From positions 208,501 to 272,500 of the forward strand of contig CAJHZI010000773.1 of NCBI GenBank assembly GCA_905160935.1: a stretch of DNA of 64,000 nt, given 5' to 3'. The notes below the pieces were generated by a model. The model was not told where the DNA came from, did not search any database, and saw nothing but the letters and a program-made list of their open reading frames with translations. This document shows, in pieces, positions 31,090-43,415 of this stretch. The DNA comes from Enchytraeus crypticus. Lineage: Eukaryota; Annelida; Clitellata; Enchytraeida; Enchytraeidae. The number at the start of each line of letters is the position of its first letter. Within the stretch, counting starts at the first letter, position 1. A program made the position numbers and the translations under genes.

Positions 31090-33475
31090 TATTAAGTTTC
31101 TATGTGTCTCTATGGGGGTGCGTATGATGGACATTACTCTTATGCTCTCTCTCGGGTATTTACTGTAAGAGTTGGCCGCTCGCTGTACTTGCGACACACT
31201 AAGTGCTGCTCTTTGAAATGAGCTGCTCTCGCTTACAGCTCATTGCTCTCTAAGAGCTGTTCTCAGTGACAGAACTGCTCACATGATAAGCTCAATGTTA
31301 TAATATTGATTAATCAATGTTATAATATAGTGCTAAGGCGGCAAGGCCATGTAGCAGGCCTAGTCAGGCCTGCATTTCCAACAATCTAGGACGGCGGGTT
31401 CTCACAGCCTCTCATGCTGTGATTGAGAGCTGCGAGCGAGCTGCTTAGAGGTGAGAGCTGTGGCCTCGCCTAGGTAGCTAACAGCTGACGCCTCGAATGC
31501 ATATAAACAACATGTATTAGCAATGGTGTAGTCTTAAATTAATAAGTGGGGAGACTGGCCTTAAGCACAGTCTTGCTAAAATGCGTGCATATGTTTGCTC
31601 TTCTTTATAGAAATTTTGCATACTGCATGTAAAAAATACAAAGACTCAATGAAATTGTTTTAAATTGAAAATTACTGTAGTTTAACCAGATAAAGAAACT
31701 AATGTGAAATGACTGCCATTGAAGTCAGAAAGATTCTCAGTAACTCAAGAGTACTAAAAGCAAACTTTGAAACGTTTACATATATGTACAGATACTACAA
31801 TCAGAGAAATTGCTGATTACACTCTTTTACATGGATATCAGTAAAATAATGCAGGCCAATATAGGCCTGCATTATTTAAATGATCTAGGACTGGCGGGTT
31901 CTCACTCTTCAGCCTCTCAGGCTGTGGTATATTACATTTTATTAGCTATAGATGGTGTATTTTATTAGCTATGGTAGTGAGTAGCGAGATTGGACTGCAG
32001 ACGATAATGGATAGGCTGAATGATACGGTTTTGCGATTTGGCATGAAGATTAATATAAAAAAGACCAAGTTTATGAGAGTGTCAAATAATAAAGGTGAAA
32101 TTAATATCAGTATAAATGGTACGAAATTAGAACAGATAAGGAATTTCAAATATTTGGGTCATTCTATAACCGATGACGGGAAATGCGAGACTGAAATATG
32201 CAGTAGGATTGCACAAGCAAAAGCGGCTTTTGGTAATAGAAAAGAACTATTAACAAAATGTCTGAAGAAAGATACAAAGATAAAGATAGTGAAAATGTTG
32301 GTTTGGACCACGCTATTGTATGGATGTGAAATATGGACCTTAAGAAAGGAATATATTAGGAAACTGGAGGCATTGGAAATGTGGATTTGGAGAAGAATGA
32401 AGAGGATTAGTTGGACTCAAAAGGCTACAAATGAGGAAGTTCTAGAGAGAGTTGGCATAGATAGACAGTTGATATATGTATTAAGAAATAGGAAGAAGAG
32501 TTAGATAGGACCCATTCTAAGGGGGGAAGGTCTATTAAATGAGGTCATAGAAGGTAGAATGGAAGGAAAAAGAGGCATGGGTAGGCCGAGATTAGGTATG
32601 TTAGATGATTTAAAGACCCACTCCAATGTGGAAATGAAGAGGAAGGCGGAAGACAGAGAAGAGTGGAGGCGTTATATACCATGGACCTGCCAGTAGGCAG
32701 TGCACTAAGAGAGAGAGAGAGAGAGAGAGAGCTATAGGTGACTGCTGCCGCCTGGAATAATTATTAGCTGCATGTACATGTATTATTAGAAGATGTTTGT
32801 AGACTGTAGTTTATGAAGCCGCTTCATATAAAGCCGTTTCAGATGGAGAGAGTTCAACTGTGAACTAGGACCGTCGATGATGGTACATTCGGAAAGCAAT
32901 ATCGATATAAGCCTGCAAAATGTAATTTGCTGTACACATTTAATTAATTGAGTTTTATAAATTTTTGATATTAATTTTTGGATTAGTTACACAGTGACAT
33001 TAATATTAATGTATTTTTTCCAGACTGTCGTTTCATCGTATGTATTTCCTTTACGATACATTCATTCTACCGTCAGCTTACAACACTAGTATCATGCAGG
33101 GTTACCATATGTCTTAAAACTTTTAGCCCAACGACTTAACAAACTACCTCATAAATAGCCCAATTTTAAGTTAAATTCTCCCTACTGGCAACACTGGCTG
33201 ACATAGAGGACCTAAACTGCTAGAAGTCACGTAGGTCACATAGGCTCAGAGCAGTTACAGTAGTAGTGTCTGAACCAGTTGAGAGCAGTGAGCATTAGAA
33301 ACAAGCTCAGTGCGGTTACTATAGTCAGTGCTTGAACCAGTTGAGAGCAGTATGCAGGAGAGCAGCTCAAAAGAGTCCGCTCGTTGAGCTGTGCGAGTCG
33401 TTTATATGCTGCTCTCACAGATGAGTCGTAAAGCACATCACTATTTACTGCACCTCTGTAGGGGAACAACTGGTT
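31090..33475. mobile_element. Mosaic region rich in GAGCTGCTC-type repeats, possible hAT-like element with nested LINE-A
   Basis: Short AGAGCAGCTC / GAGCTGCTC motifs cluster at 31200-31290 and 33240-33440. A GGCGGGTTCTCAC-CAGCCTCTCA-GCTGTG block occurs twice (31390 and 31890). A LINE-A copy (31965-32735) interrupts it. The right side ends GAGTCGTAAAGCACATCAC; the matching left terminus was not found. Confidence 0.35.
31965..32735 (+). mobile_element. LINE-A 3' half, well preserved
   Basis: Open for 177 codons (31971-32504): GLQTIMDRLNDTVLRFGMKI, KFKYLGHSITDDGKCETEIC, KIKIVKMLVWTTLLYGCEIW, WIWRRMKRISWTQKATNEEV, then a stop at RKKS. After it, shifted, EGKRGMGRPRLGMLDDLK and IPWTCQ. 3' hairpin CTGCC-AGTA-GGCAG, TGCACTAA and (GA)n. 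Short AGCTAT repeats flank it, a possible target duplication. Confidence 0.82.
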
Positions 33476-34600
33476 TGACCTCTCGTGTCACTTTAATACC
33501 AGGGGAGTAAGATAAGTTAATTATTTAGCATTAGTTGAATTATAAATTTGTAATTCAAAATTTGGATTTGAATGTATTAAACAGGAAATATTGAAAATGA
33601 AAAATTGAATTGAACAAGTCAATGTTGTTTTAATAACTTACCATTACAGAGTCAAGAAGCAATTATATGCTAGCTTAAGACTCATCAGGCTCTTAACTAA
33701 AACCAATTAATATTAATAACACGTACATAGTTCAATATAAAACTGAAAACTACATTATACAAGTATATTTACCAAAAAGAGCCAGTGCCCAACTAGGCCT
33801 ATAACTGTTTATGAGAAAATTTCAAATATATATTTCTAAATAGGTCTAATTTCACCTATCAGTACATCATAAAATATTTAATTAGTCCTACTTAAAACAA
33901 CCTATATAATTATAACGGTGTGTTTAAAAGCCTAATTCCATTTATTTATTTTGAAATCTTGTATGCTCCGTCCAAAAATTATAGCTATTTCATAAATACA
34001 TAAATGGTTGTCTCATGGAAATTCTTTATATTCACTTTTAAATATTTGGCCATATAATTTGCAGCGCAGGCGCTAGACTGCAGTTACAGACCAACAGTTA
34101 CATGTGTACTGCCTCTAATTTAATTAACTTAGGTACAGCCTATACATTTATTTCTATCACTCCTTTGTTTATTTCTTAGTTCGCGGTGTTTCTCTAAATT
34201 GCGTTCTCCATACAAAGTTTCGACACTTCTGGAACATATCTTATCGAACTCTTCAGGACTGCATAACGTAATGTAGCAAATGTTTGCTCCATTGAACCGC
34301 TCTCTTAATTATATCTCCAGACATTCTATTTACGAGTTCAAGTAATATTTGAACATTTGTCATAACTTCATCTCTTAATAATTCGCTACCTCATTTTAGC
34401 TCTCTTTCTTCTACTTTTTCAAATGTACAATGATTGCAAAGATTTTAATCCTCAGTAAATGTTTTACTATACTTACAGTTAGATTTTCAATACAGTTAGA
34501 TTATGGTTTTCTATTTTTTTTTTTTTTTCAACCAGTTTTGCATGACGGAAAGACATTCAGTTCTTAACTCACTACTTATTAACGACTACTTCTCTATGTG
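33476..34600. other. Intron 3 of gene 2: AT-rich, nothing recognised
   Basis: No repeats or frames of note; a T13 run at 34517 is the only low-complexity feature. Confidence 0.5.
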
Positions 34601-34604
34601 TTCT

Positions 34605-35740
34605 ATTACCTCTTTGAATTTTGTTGTGTTTTTTCAATAAGTATAATGTATTATATGAAAATCAGTTTGGATTTAGACATAATCATTCCACTATGCTTGC
34701 GGTTCTGAACTCGATAGATTTCTGTTATGAAAACTTAGATTCTGGAAACCTTATGCTGGGGTTATTCATCGATTTTCAGAAGGCATTTGACACGGTAAAC
34801 CATTCGATACTAATCGATAAACTGCATCATTATGGAATAAGAGGTCAAATGAACAAATGGATATTGAACTATTTAAATAATCGTCCTCAATATGTATATG
34901 CAAATAACACCAGCTCTGAGATGCAATTTAACGATTGTGGGGTTCCACAAGGTAGCATTTTAGGTCCTCTATTATTTCTTATTTACATTAAAAACATGGC
35001 GAATGCTCTATGGGACTATAAGGGTAAATTATTTGCAGACGATGCTAATATTTTTATTGCCGGTAAAAATGTAAATGAGCTCGAAAAGTATGCGAATATA
35101 TGTTTTAAAATACTTAAAGTATGGTGCGATGCTAACAAAGTTTGCATAAATTTAGATAAAACAAGCTATATGATTATTCATAAAGCAAACCAAAGGTATA
35201 GTATACCGCAAAAACTTGAAGTCTTTTAGATAATGTCCTGATTTCTAGAACATCTAAAGTTAAATATTTAGGTGCAATACTCGATGAAAACCTTACTTAG
35301 AAACTCCACTTTGGTATGGTATGTAGTAGACTAAATGATTTATCAGTATTTTCTCTAACGTTCGTGATTTCGCACCAAACACTGCCTCCAAAATTTACTA
35401 CTCTTTTATTCATAGTCAGATTCAGTATTGCCTTGAAATTTATGGAAATACCTACTCCACTCACTTGAGTAATCTGAGAAACAATGAATAATCCTATAAT
35501 AAGAATTCTATCAAATAAAAAATTAACAACTAAAACTTCTGAACAATATGAAATAGTAAATTCACTTCCTCCACGCCAACTATGTAATTTTAAGCTATTT
35601 AAGCAAAAGTAGTCGATCCATAGTTGGAAAATACTGCCAGGGTTCAAAAATAATGTGGTGGTCTCACCTGAACGCCGTGACCAATGATATCTTCCATCGG
35701 TACATATAGGGCTTAGATAAGACAAATTATCTTATTGGCT
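34605..35740 (+). mobile_element. Jockey/CR1-like LINE fragment
   Basis: A 202-codon open frame (34621-35229): YENQFGFRHNHSTMLAVLNS, LFIDFQKAFDTVNHSILIDK, CGVPQGSILGPLLFLIYI and FADDANIF (catalytic FADD intact), a reverse transcriptase palm. A stop follows at 35229. KVKYLGAILDENLT, NVRDFAPNTASKIYYSFIHS and LPPRQLCNFKLFKQK continue in broken frames to about 35740. 5' part missing. Confidence 0.85.
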
Positions 35741-35936
35741 TCGGTAAGTATATGTCCAATTCGCCAATTAACCGGTCCAGTAGCTCATTCCTGGATGGTA
35801 GTCTCTACTGATACGGAATTGAACTTTTAAAATTTAGAAACGGTTGTTTTCTACACGCCTTGATTAGACCGCCATGATTACTTATTGCGCAAATATATCC
35901 AATCATGAGAAATAAAGTATATTCCACCTAATCGAA

Positions 35937-35948
35937 GAGAGAAAGAGA

Positions 35949-35992
<44 letters not shown>
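35937..35992. repeat. (GA)n microsatellite
   Basis: Interrupted GA array of about 25 units. Confidence 0.95.
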
Positions 35993-35994
<2 letters not shown>

Positions 35995-36058
35995 GGAAGA
36001 TAGTAAGAAAGAGAAAAGTAGAATATCGACTAGAGTTCCAGAAATTACTACACAAATA

Positions 36059-36992
36059 CAGGGTGAGTAAAAAAAGTGATAACACCCACAAAAAGTTTGA
36101 AAATCTCAGGTTACTGTTAATATTTTCAAATCAAACTTTTACCAGTTACTAAAAGACTAATTTTTGATGGGGTGGCCAATTTTCATTCATTTTTATCTCT
36201 AGATTGGTCAGTCATACAATTTTCAGCAGAACAACCCACCATTTTTGACCTAAAAGTAGCGTTTGCTACAACGGTAAGGGGAAATTGCACTTCATTGGCG
36301 AGAACGAAAAGGTGAACGCTCAGTATTACGTCAAGACTTTACTTTCAAAGTTGTTTGATGATTGCAATGCTCTTCTACCAAATGGTTTCATCTTTCAGCA
36401 CGATGACGCTCCGGCTCATGCTTCTCGTCATGTACAGGAATGAATCAGCGAGAGAAATCCGCATTTCATCAAGGAGAGTGGATGGCCTCCAAACTTTCCC
36501 GATCAAAATCCTCTGGATTGCCATGTCCAGAGAACCATGTTGCATCTCTATCAGAAACACCAGTCGAAGCCTAAAAACAAGATAGAACTGCAGGAAGTGC
36601 AACCTACCATCAACTTGGGAGAGTCTGCCCCAAGATGGAATCAACAAGGCTGTCCTAGCTTTCCGAAAGCTACTGCAGTCCTGCGTAGCAGCTGGATGAA
36701 AGCATATCGAATAGTCAGTAATGTTAGCAGATAAAACTGGTTCTTTCTGAATCACCACAAAGACCCTTTTCAGGGCCAAATAAATAAAATAAAATAAAAT
36801 ATTTATTTAATGGGGGGGTTGATCTGCTGATAAACTTTCATAACTGGCCAATCTAAGTATTAAAATGGATAAAAATTGGGCACCTCATACAGAATTAGTC
36901 CTTTAGTAATTGGTAAAAGTTTGAGTTGAAAATATTAAGAATAGCCTCAGATATTCAAACTTTTTGCAGGTGTTATCACTTTTTTACTCACC

Positions 36993-36995
<3 letters not shown>
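36059..36995 (+). mobile_element. Mariner-like element A, copy 2
   Basis: CAGGGTGAGTAAAAAAAGTG and its inverse, flanked by TA. Plus-strand pieces include GFIFQHDDAPAHASR, so the second catalytic Asp is kept here, and NFPDQNPLDC, with several frame breaks. The N-terminal part is missing. An A/T-rich insert (36776-36815) is absent from copy 1. 937 bp. Confidence 0.78.
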
Positions 36996-37031
<36 letters not shown>

Positions 37032-37082
37032 GTATATATATATATATACATGTATGTATATTGATACACACACACACACACA

Positions 37083-37132
<50 letters not shown>

Positions 37133-37151
37133 CTATATACATGTATATATG

Positions 37152-37202
<51 letters not shown>

Positions 37203-37230
37203 GTATTTATTTAATAAAAGAGATTACATT

Positions 37231-37277
<47 letters not shown>

Positions 37278-37280
37278 GAT
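36996..37280. repeat. (TA)n-rich complex
   Basis: Several TA arrays with (CA)n and ACATGTA interruptions, starting exactly at the mariner terminus. Confidence 0.92.
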
Positions 37281-37419
37281 TTTTTAAATATAATATGGTA
37301 CATCAAATATACACGCATATTATATGAGTAAAGTCTATAAAGTAAGCTGTAACCTAAACTAGAGCTCTTGAGTTGCATCTACGGAAATAAACATCATTCT
37401 AGAGCTGAAGTGAATATTG

Positions 37420-37560
37420 GAGCTAAAACGAAAGCCAACTTTGATGTCAGTTGCCTCAAACCATTTCAATGACGGGCGAATACTGGACTTGTACTTGATC
37501 TACCAACTGCTCTGCCGTCGGAAAACCTATCCTCGCGATTGGGCTCAAGCTTTAAATATG
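37420..37560 (-). mobile_element. SINE-T copy, decayed
   Basis: GATGTCAGTTGCCTCAAACC, CAATGACGGGCGAATACTGG and GATTGGGCTCAAGC follow the minus-strand order of the copy at 4315. Confidence 0.5.
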
Positions 37561-37629
37561 CTATTATATTAGTGGTAGTTAGTTGTTTTAAATATACTAT
37601 TATTATTTGAATTTTTGGGTACATACCCG

Positions 37630-37845
37630 TGTTGAGCCCGATTTTCTGAAGAATATATCAACAGTAGACTGCACGTGTCGTTAAAGGAGACAAATCATTA
37701 AGAATCAAGACAACGGCAGAAAGGAGATTCGGTTGTTTAGTGCGTATGTTACAGAAATGCAACTAAGTTTACTAAAACGTCTAGAAGAACGATTTACCCG
37801 AACTTATTTAAACTGGGATTCCAGCGAAGATGATAATGATTAATA
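37630..37845 (+). mobile_element. SINE-D copy
   Basis: GACTGCACGTGTCGTTAAAG, AACGGCAGAAAGGAGATTCGG and GATGATAATGAT end. Confidence 0.55.
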
Positions 37846-37949
37846 TTATTTTGATGGGCAATGCGTGTCCTTTCCGACTTGTATTGCCTGCGTGTTCTAA
37901 CGTAAAGCTTACTAGACTATAGCTGTGAATGCACGAACAACGCTATTAT

Positions 37950-39113
37950 GTGATTGTGTATTTTGAGAAGATCTTTGGCAGGATTGACTGGATAGCGATG
38001 CTGAATATCTTGAAAAAGTAGGAATGACTTGAAAGTTAGAAGAATAATCCTGAACTTGTACATGAATCAAACATCTGTGATGCAGATCCAATAAGAAGCA
38101 GAAAAGGGGAAAGAGGACGTGGAGTAAGACAAGGTCGTTCCATTTCGCCGCTATTGTTTAACATTTATGTAAAAGCCCATGATGGAGGAAGCCATAGAGG
38201 ACACAGGGACGAAAGTTGGAGATAGATTGTTGCAAGATGTGAGGTTTGCAGATGACCATTGCAGATGACCAATGGTAGCAATAAGTGAGAATGAAACAGA
38301 AAATTATGAATTGTCTGAACGATATATATACTGTATTGAAGTGTGATATGATGATCAGCATCAAAAAGACGTGTGATGAGAGTGTAGTATGAAAAAGAAA
38401 ACGTAATATCGCAATAAATTGTACAGGATTGGTGGAGCAAGTGAGAAGTTTTAAATACTTAGGTCACACTATAACAGGTGATTGAAAATGTGAGACTGAA
38501 TTATGTACTAGGATTGTTCTAAAAGAGGCCCTTGGTAACAGAGAAAAACTTCTAACAAAGAGTGGAAGGAAGGGCAACAAAGATAAAGATAGTTGAAACA
38601 TTGGTGTCTACCACCTTACTATATGGATGTGAAACATAGACCTTATGGAAGGAGGATATCAGGAAGGAAACCTTTAGCATTTGAAATGTAGATATGGAGA
38701 ACAATGAGAACGATTAGCTGGACCCATAGAGCTACCAATTACGAAGAACTGGATAATGTTGTCATAGATTGACAATTGTTAAATATATTAAGAAAGAGAA
38801 AGAAGAGCTGGATAGGACACATTCTAAGGGGGGTAGTTTATGGGTAGTTTACTAAGTTGGTCATAGAAGGAAGAATGGAAGGAAAGAGAAGCAGAGGCAG
38901 AACAAGATTAAGATTATAAGTTGATTTAAAGGCAGTTTCAAATGTGGAGAATGAAGATGAAAACGATTAAAAGGAAAACGGAAAACAAGAAAAATATGAA
39001 ATAAATATGAACTATATAGAAAATATGAAGAGGAAAACGGAAGACAGACGAATGTTTGCGTAATATGTCATGGATCTGCCAGTGGGCAGTACGCCAAGAG
39101 AGAGAGAGAGAGA
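37950..39113 (+). mobile_element. LINE-A copy, long but decayed
   Basis: From ATTTTGAGAAGATCTTTGGC (the FE-AFDRIDW motif) through GGAGTAAGACAAGGTCG (RQG), GTGAAACATAGACCTTATGG and GGACACATTCTAAGGGGG to GACCTGCCAGTGGGCAGTAC-GCCAAG and (GA)n. Many indels; no long frame. Hairpin CTGCC-AGTG-GGCAG. Confidence 0.75.
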
Positions 39114-39187
39114 GATATTATCTATTACTGAAGATCAGTTTAAACAGAATACTTAACTATTTGCATATAATCTAAGGGAATACTTAC

Positions 39188-39544
39188 ACTGTGACTTCAC
39201 CGTCAGGTTACATCTTCCTAGCTCTGTAGCATTTTGGATGAAAAAGTTGAAATTGGTCATTTTATCTCTCTTAATTTCACATGTGAAAATCTGGTCTATC
39301 TCTGAATAGCTGACATTGCGAATTCGAGAAATAGTTAAAATGCTGCCGTTGTCAGCCTTTTCCTTATGCTTGAACTTATCTGTATTTCGATCGCCTGTAC
39401 CCTTTGGTAAGTTCAACTAGCTAACATCGGGCACAGAAATGCCCTTATATCTCAAAGTACATTCTATCTTCGTAACAGTCTGGGATATGTTGTTGCTGCT
39501 GTCATTTTCGCTTAACACCGTCGCTTCACAGGTCGGCTCCGGTG
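39188..39544 (-). CDS. Gene 2, exon for Ig domain 2, with an in-frame TAG
   Basis: Acceptor ..aattgtgtag at 39545, donor GTAAGT (39187-39182); phase 1-1, 357 nt. The domain runs from PEPTCEATVLSENDSS through KIECTLRYKG (Cys28) and SILTISRIRNVSYSEIDQ to FTCEI (Cys88), closing with CNLTVKSQ. Five sequons (NDS, NIS, NVS, NAT, NLT) suggest heavy glycosylation. Codon 42, 14 residues after Cys28 where Ig folds carry a Trp, is TAG (39419-39417) in the context DVS-stop-LNLPKG. One G-to-A change from TGG would explain it. The frame is intact on both sides and both splice sites are good. It is either a recent null allele, a sequencing error or a recoded codon. Confidence 0.78.
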
Positions 39545-39804
39545 CTACACAATTATTATAATATTATACTTTGCTTGTATAGAAATCATTACATTTTATT
39601 GTACATGTATGTCGCTTGCAATTCATTTAGATCACTTTAAGCTTTTTGAGTTGCCTTTGTTTACGTGAGTGCATAAATAACTTGAGTGGCTGCTTAGTAA
39701 ATAGAGAGCAATACGTAGAGACAGAAAATTCTAAATGGATATTCTGTGGTCCAATGTTCAATTAATTACTGGTCAAGCTGATTAACAAGTAAAATTGCAG
39801 ATAT

Positions 39805-39965
39805 TCAATTCAATTCAATGTCATTTAATAAGAAAAATGAAAAGGGTCATTCAACCTTTTGGAGTTCACATACAAAACAAACAAACAAGCAAGTACAACA
39901 GAGGAAAAACAGAAACTAAATTGTGAACTATGGTGAACTTGGAGAAAACACAGGGTTCAAGTAAC
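39805..39965 (-). mobile_element. LINE-C 3'-end fragment
   Basis: AATTCAATTCAATGTCATTT-AATAAGAAAAATGAAAAGGG, then GGAGTTCACATACAAAAC. Confidence 0.5.
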
Positions 39966-40069
39966 AATTAAATTATTATTACATGTAAGTTTTAAACAAT
40001 AAGCAGTTTTCGTTCTATATTTGTTTAATTAAATAAACACAGAAAGACATAAATAAAAAAGTAAACACG

Positions 40070-40320
40070 CATTATATTGAAACTATGACAAGAAGATATC
40101 AACTATGTTGATGTCTGTCACTTTATGTACCACATGTTTAAACCGTTAGGCAATTTATTCCGTTTTCCTTGTAACCAGTCCAGTGAATGTCCGAGATTTT
40201 ACTATCAGGTCAGCGCGGCTGGGATTCGAATCGGCGAGGGTTCAATTTACCACAGGATCTGTCATTTAAAATTTCACGACGTAACCCCTACGCTAATAAG
40301 ACATTCTATGATAATAGTAA
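40070..40320 (-). mobile_element. SINE-R copy
   Basis: Reverse orientation of 14995-15245: GATATCAACTATGTTGATGT, CCACATGTTTAAACCGTTAG, GGGATTCGAATC (box B) and ACGACGTAACCCCTACGC. Confidence 0.65.
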
Positions 40321-40720
40321 AATTCTAAGAATGCTTAGGACACACTAATACACTATACAGGTAAATGGGAAATATGAGACTGAAATATGACTAGGTTTGC
40401 AAATGCAAAAGATGCTTTCTTTAATAGAAAGAATTTCCAATAAAAAGTCTAAGGAAAGCCAGAAAGATAACGGTAGTTAAATCTTGGTATACGTACATTA
40501 CTAAGAGAATGTGAAACATGGACCTTAAGGATGGAGGATATCCGTACACTAGAAGCTTTGGAAATGCGAATATTGAGAAGAATGCCAAAGATTTAGATGG
40601 ACACAAAAAGTTAGTCTGCTGGATAGGACACATTCTAAGGTGGAATAGTTTACTAAAAAGATCATAGAAGGAAGAATGGAAGGAAAGAGAAACAGATGCA
40701 GATCAAGATTAGGAACAGCT
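40310..40720 (+). mobile_element. LINE-A fragment, decayed
   Basis: GAAACATGGACCTTAAGGAT-GGAGGATATC and GGACACATTCTAAGGTGG identify it; ends before the family hairpin. Confidence 0.6.
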
Positions 40721-40969
40721 TCTATCCTATATAGCTGCATTAGAATGTACCCATGTGTAAAAATGCAAACATCCAGGAAAATGATCAATTTTAACTGAAC
40801 TTAGATTTGAACTCTAAATCTCTCAATCCTAAGGCGACGTTCAACTAATATAACATAGGGTACGTTTCTTATTTATTAAATAAATGCATAAATACTGCGT
40901 AAATTGAATAGAATGGGTTACCATAGGCTGACTATTAATAAATAATACAATCGCTTTATGTGACGTTAA

Positions 40970-43040
40970 TATATATAGCTTTTATTTCACCATTCAGGTA
41001 GCAAGACAAGAAACAAACTACAATACAATCATACAAGTAGACACATACGTAGTGCTGAAAAAAATAGACACAAGCATACACTCAATCAATAAACTAAAAA
41101 TTAATAACTAAACCTTAATTGATTTCTAGCGAACGTTCAAAGTAGTTTCGCAATAACGACTTAAAGTCAAGTCTCTCAACTTGTAAGCTCACTGGCAAGG
41201 TACAGTTAGGCCTATTAATTACGTTGACGCAGTATTTATTAATCAATGGCAACAACTCTCCATTAAAACAATTAAAGTATTTACAAGAGGTATCAGAAAG
41301 ACACAATTTCCTCAAAAAATTAAATCTTCTATTTGCAATCTTTAGTTCAATCGGCAATTGACCCGAAAAAAACTGACACTGATTAATTGTTTTCTTATCG
41401 AATGTACGAAATAACTTGGTAAACAATTGAGAATAAGCATTTTCTAGGCTCTGAATCAGAGACTTTCCCAATTCTACACATTCAGAACAATACAGCAAAA
41501 TGGGTACACAATATGATTCAACACGTGAGATAACTACAGAAGGTGCAGCGTTGCCCCCAATTTTGCTGAAGATAGCGTTAAGTGCCCTAAAAAATTTATG
41601 TTTACGATTTTGAATATTAATTTTGAAACTTTTTGATGACACCAAAACTAATCCCAAATAACGTATTTCATTAACCCACTCTATGCTTCTGTTATCAATT
41701 ATCATATTAATGGGCTTAATATTATGTCTAGGACCAATTCTAATGCAGAATGTTTTACTACAATTAACACTTAAACCTACATTAGTTAATTCATTTGTGC
41801 TGATTTCAATTAGGGACTGTAAATCTGTAACAGTCAACGATAATAATATTAAATCGTCCGCATACATAAAGGAATTGCAGCAAAGAGAAGATACGAAACA
41901 ACCAATTTTGGATTTTTCAAGCTTAACTAGCATATCATCGACACATACAGCAAACAATATTGGAGATAAAATGCCGCCCTGTCTTACTCCCGAAGTAACG
42001 ATAAAACTACTTGATACAGCATCATTCCACTTAACACGTGAATTTAATTTGCCGTACCAATTTAACAATAGTTCATTTAGAACTCTTGGTAATTTTCTGT
42101 TCATCAATTTGCAGAATAGCATTTTGAAATTAATTTTATCAAATGCTTTTGATACATCTAACGAACAAATATTTACAGTAGAGCTTTTAGTTGTGAAATA
42201 CTCAATAGTTTTTCTTAAAGAATAAATTGCGTTACTACATCCCACTTTTTGTTTAAAACTAAATTGACGAACGGATGTCAGGAAATAATTGCCTACATAA
42301 CGTAATATACAACTTTCAAATATCTTGGACAGCATGCAACTAATTGTTATTCCTCTATAATTTTCAATTTTAACATTATCACATTTCCTATCACCCTTAG
42401 GAATCGGAATAATTATCCCCTCCCCAAAAGCAGCAGGAACATACTTTAATGCCACAATTAAGTTAAACAACATAGTGATGCAACTGCAAACAATAGGATG
42501 AGCATATTGAAGATGTTCACATGTAATATTGTCCATTCCAGAGGCTTTGCCTTTCTTCAACTTGTTTATAACATCATCAACGGTAGCAACTGCAAATTTT
42601 ATATCCAGATTATCGCCAATATAGTTGGAAAACCTTTCTTCAAAATTATCACCCGAATCACCTGAATTTTCGTTGTACAATTTTGAAAAAAATTGCTCGA
42701 AATTATTAGCAATTAAATTACTATCATTAATGTTATTAATTAAAGTGCAACATTTAGCCTTAGAAGCACCAAACTTTGCATTCCAAACGTGCCAAAAAGT
42801 GTTATTATCTTTATTTAAGAGGGCCTCATGCAGTGAGTTAGAGAGCTGACTTCTTTCAGTTTTTATTTTATTAGCTAAGAATGATCTATATTCACGTTTA
42901 GCCTTCGCTTTAGCTATATAGATATCTCCAGATTTGGGACGTCCTGATTCTTTCCACACACTGTGAGTCTGAATAGATTTTATTTTTAAGGTATTACCTT
43001 CGGTATCCCACTTAATGTGTAGGACTGAAAAATATGACGT
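40970..43040 (-). mobile_element. LINE with a 614-residue open reverse-transcriptase frame
   Basis: The best-preserved retrotransposon here. The open frame continues upstream of 42959 (LHIKWDTEGNTLKIKSIQTH) to about 43029, so the element is 5'-truncated. Domains in order: linker with KREYRSFLANKIK; KKGKASGMDNITCEHLQYAH; IIIPIPKGDRKCDNV and IENYRGITISCMLSKIFES; CSLDVSKAFDKINF (catalytic Asp); SGVRQGGILSPILFAV; FMYADDLILLS (catalytic Asp pair intact); RYLGLVLV; a 200-residue C-terminal region ending FERSLEIN. The short 3' UTR carries AATAAA and joins TATATATA near 40975. No stop in the RT region suggests a young copy. Clade not assigned. Confidence 0.9.
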
Positions 43041-43071
43041 TGCGAAAAAAATGTAAATATATAGGCCCTAT

Positions 43072-43415
43072 TTCGAATAGGGCAACCGCAAAAAATCTGC
43101 TGCGTGTGCGCAAGAGGCGACTAAAGCAGAAGCTGAGGATCGCAAGAGGGGACCCACCTCACCATGATGTATTTTCCCCCAGGATTAATGATAATTAATC
43201 CATCTAACTGAGGAAGGCAACGGGAAACCACCTCAGAAGCCATACGTTTCCCATGCTATAGGCTACATTAGGTGGATATAAGGCGTAGCCTTTGTAAATG
43301 GAAATCCTTGTTGATCTAAGAAGGTCTCTTATGATGCGAGAATGCAGATTTTGAGTATGAAGATGTACCTTGAACCTGCCACTTGGCAGCGCACTGAAGG
43401 ACAGGGGCCTAATCG
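43072..43415 (+). mobile_element. SINE-H copy, head truncated
   Basis: Starts at GAATAGGGCAACCGCAAAAA; central GACCCACCTCACCATGATG; ends TTGAACCTGCCACTTGGCAG-CGCACTGAAGGACAGG. Hairpin CTGCC-ACTT-GGCAG is perfect. It abuts the truncated 5' end of the 614-codon LINE. Confidence 0.7.

Noticed and set aside
41683-42225. 180-codon plus-strand frame
   Set aside because: Shadow of the LINE reverse transcriptase frame on the minus strand.
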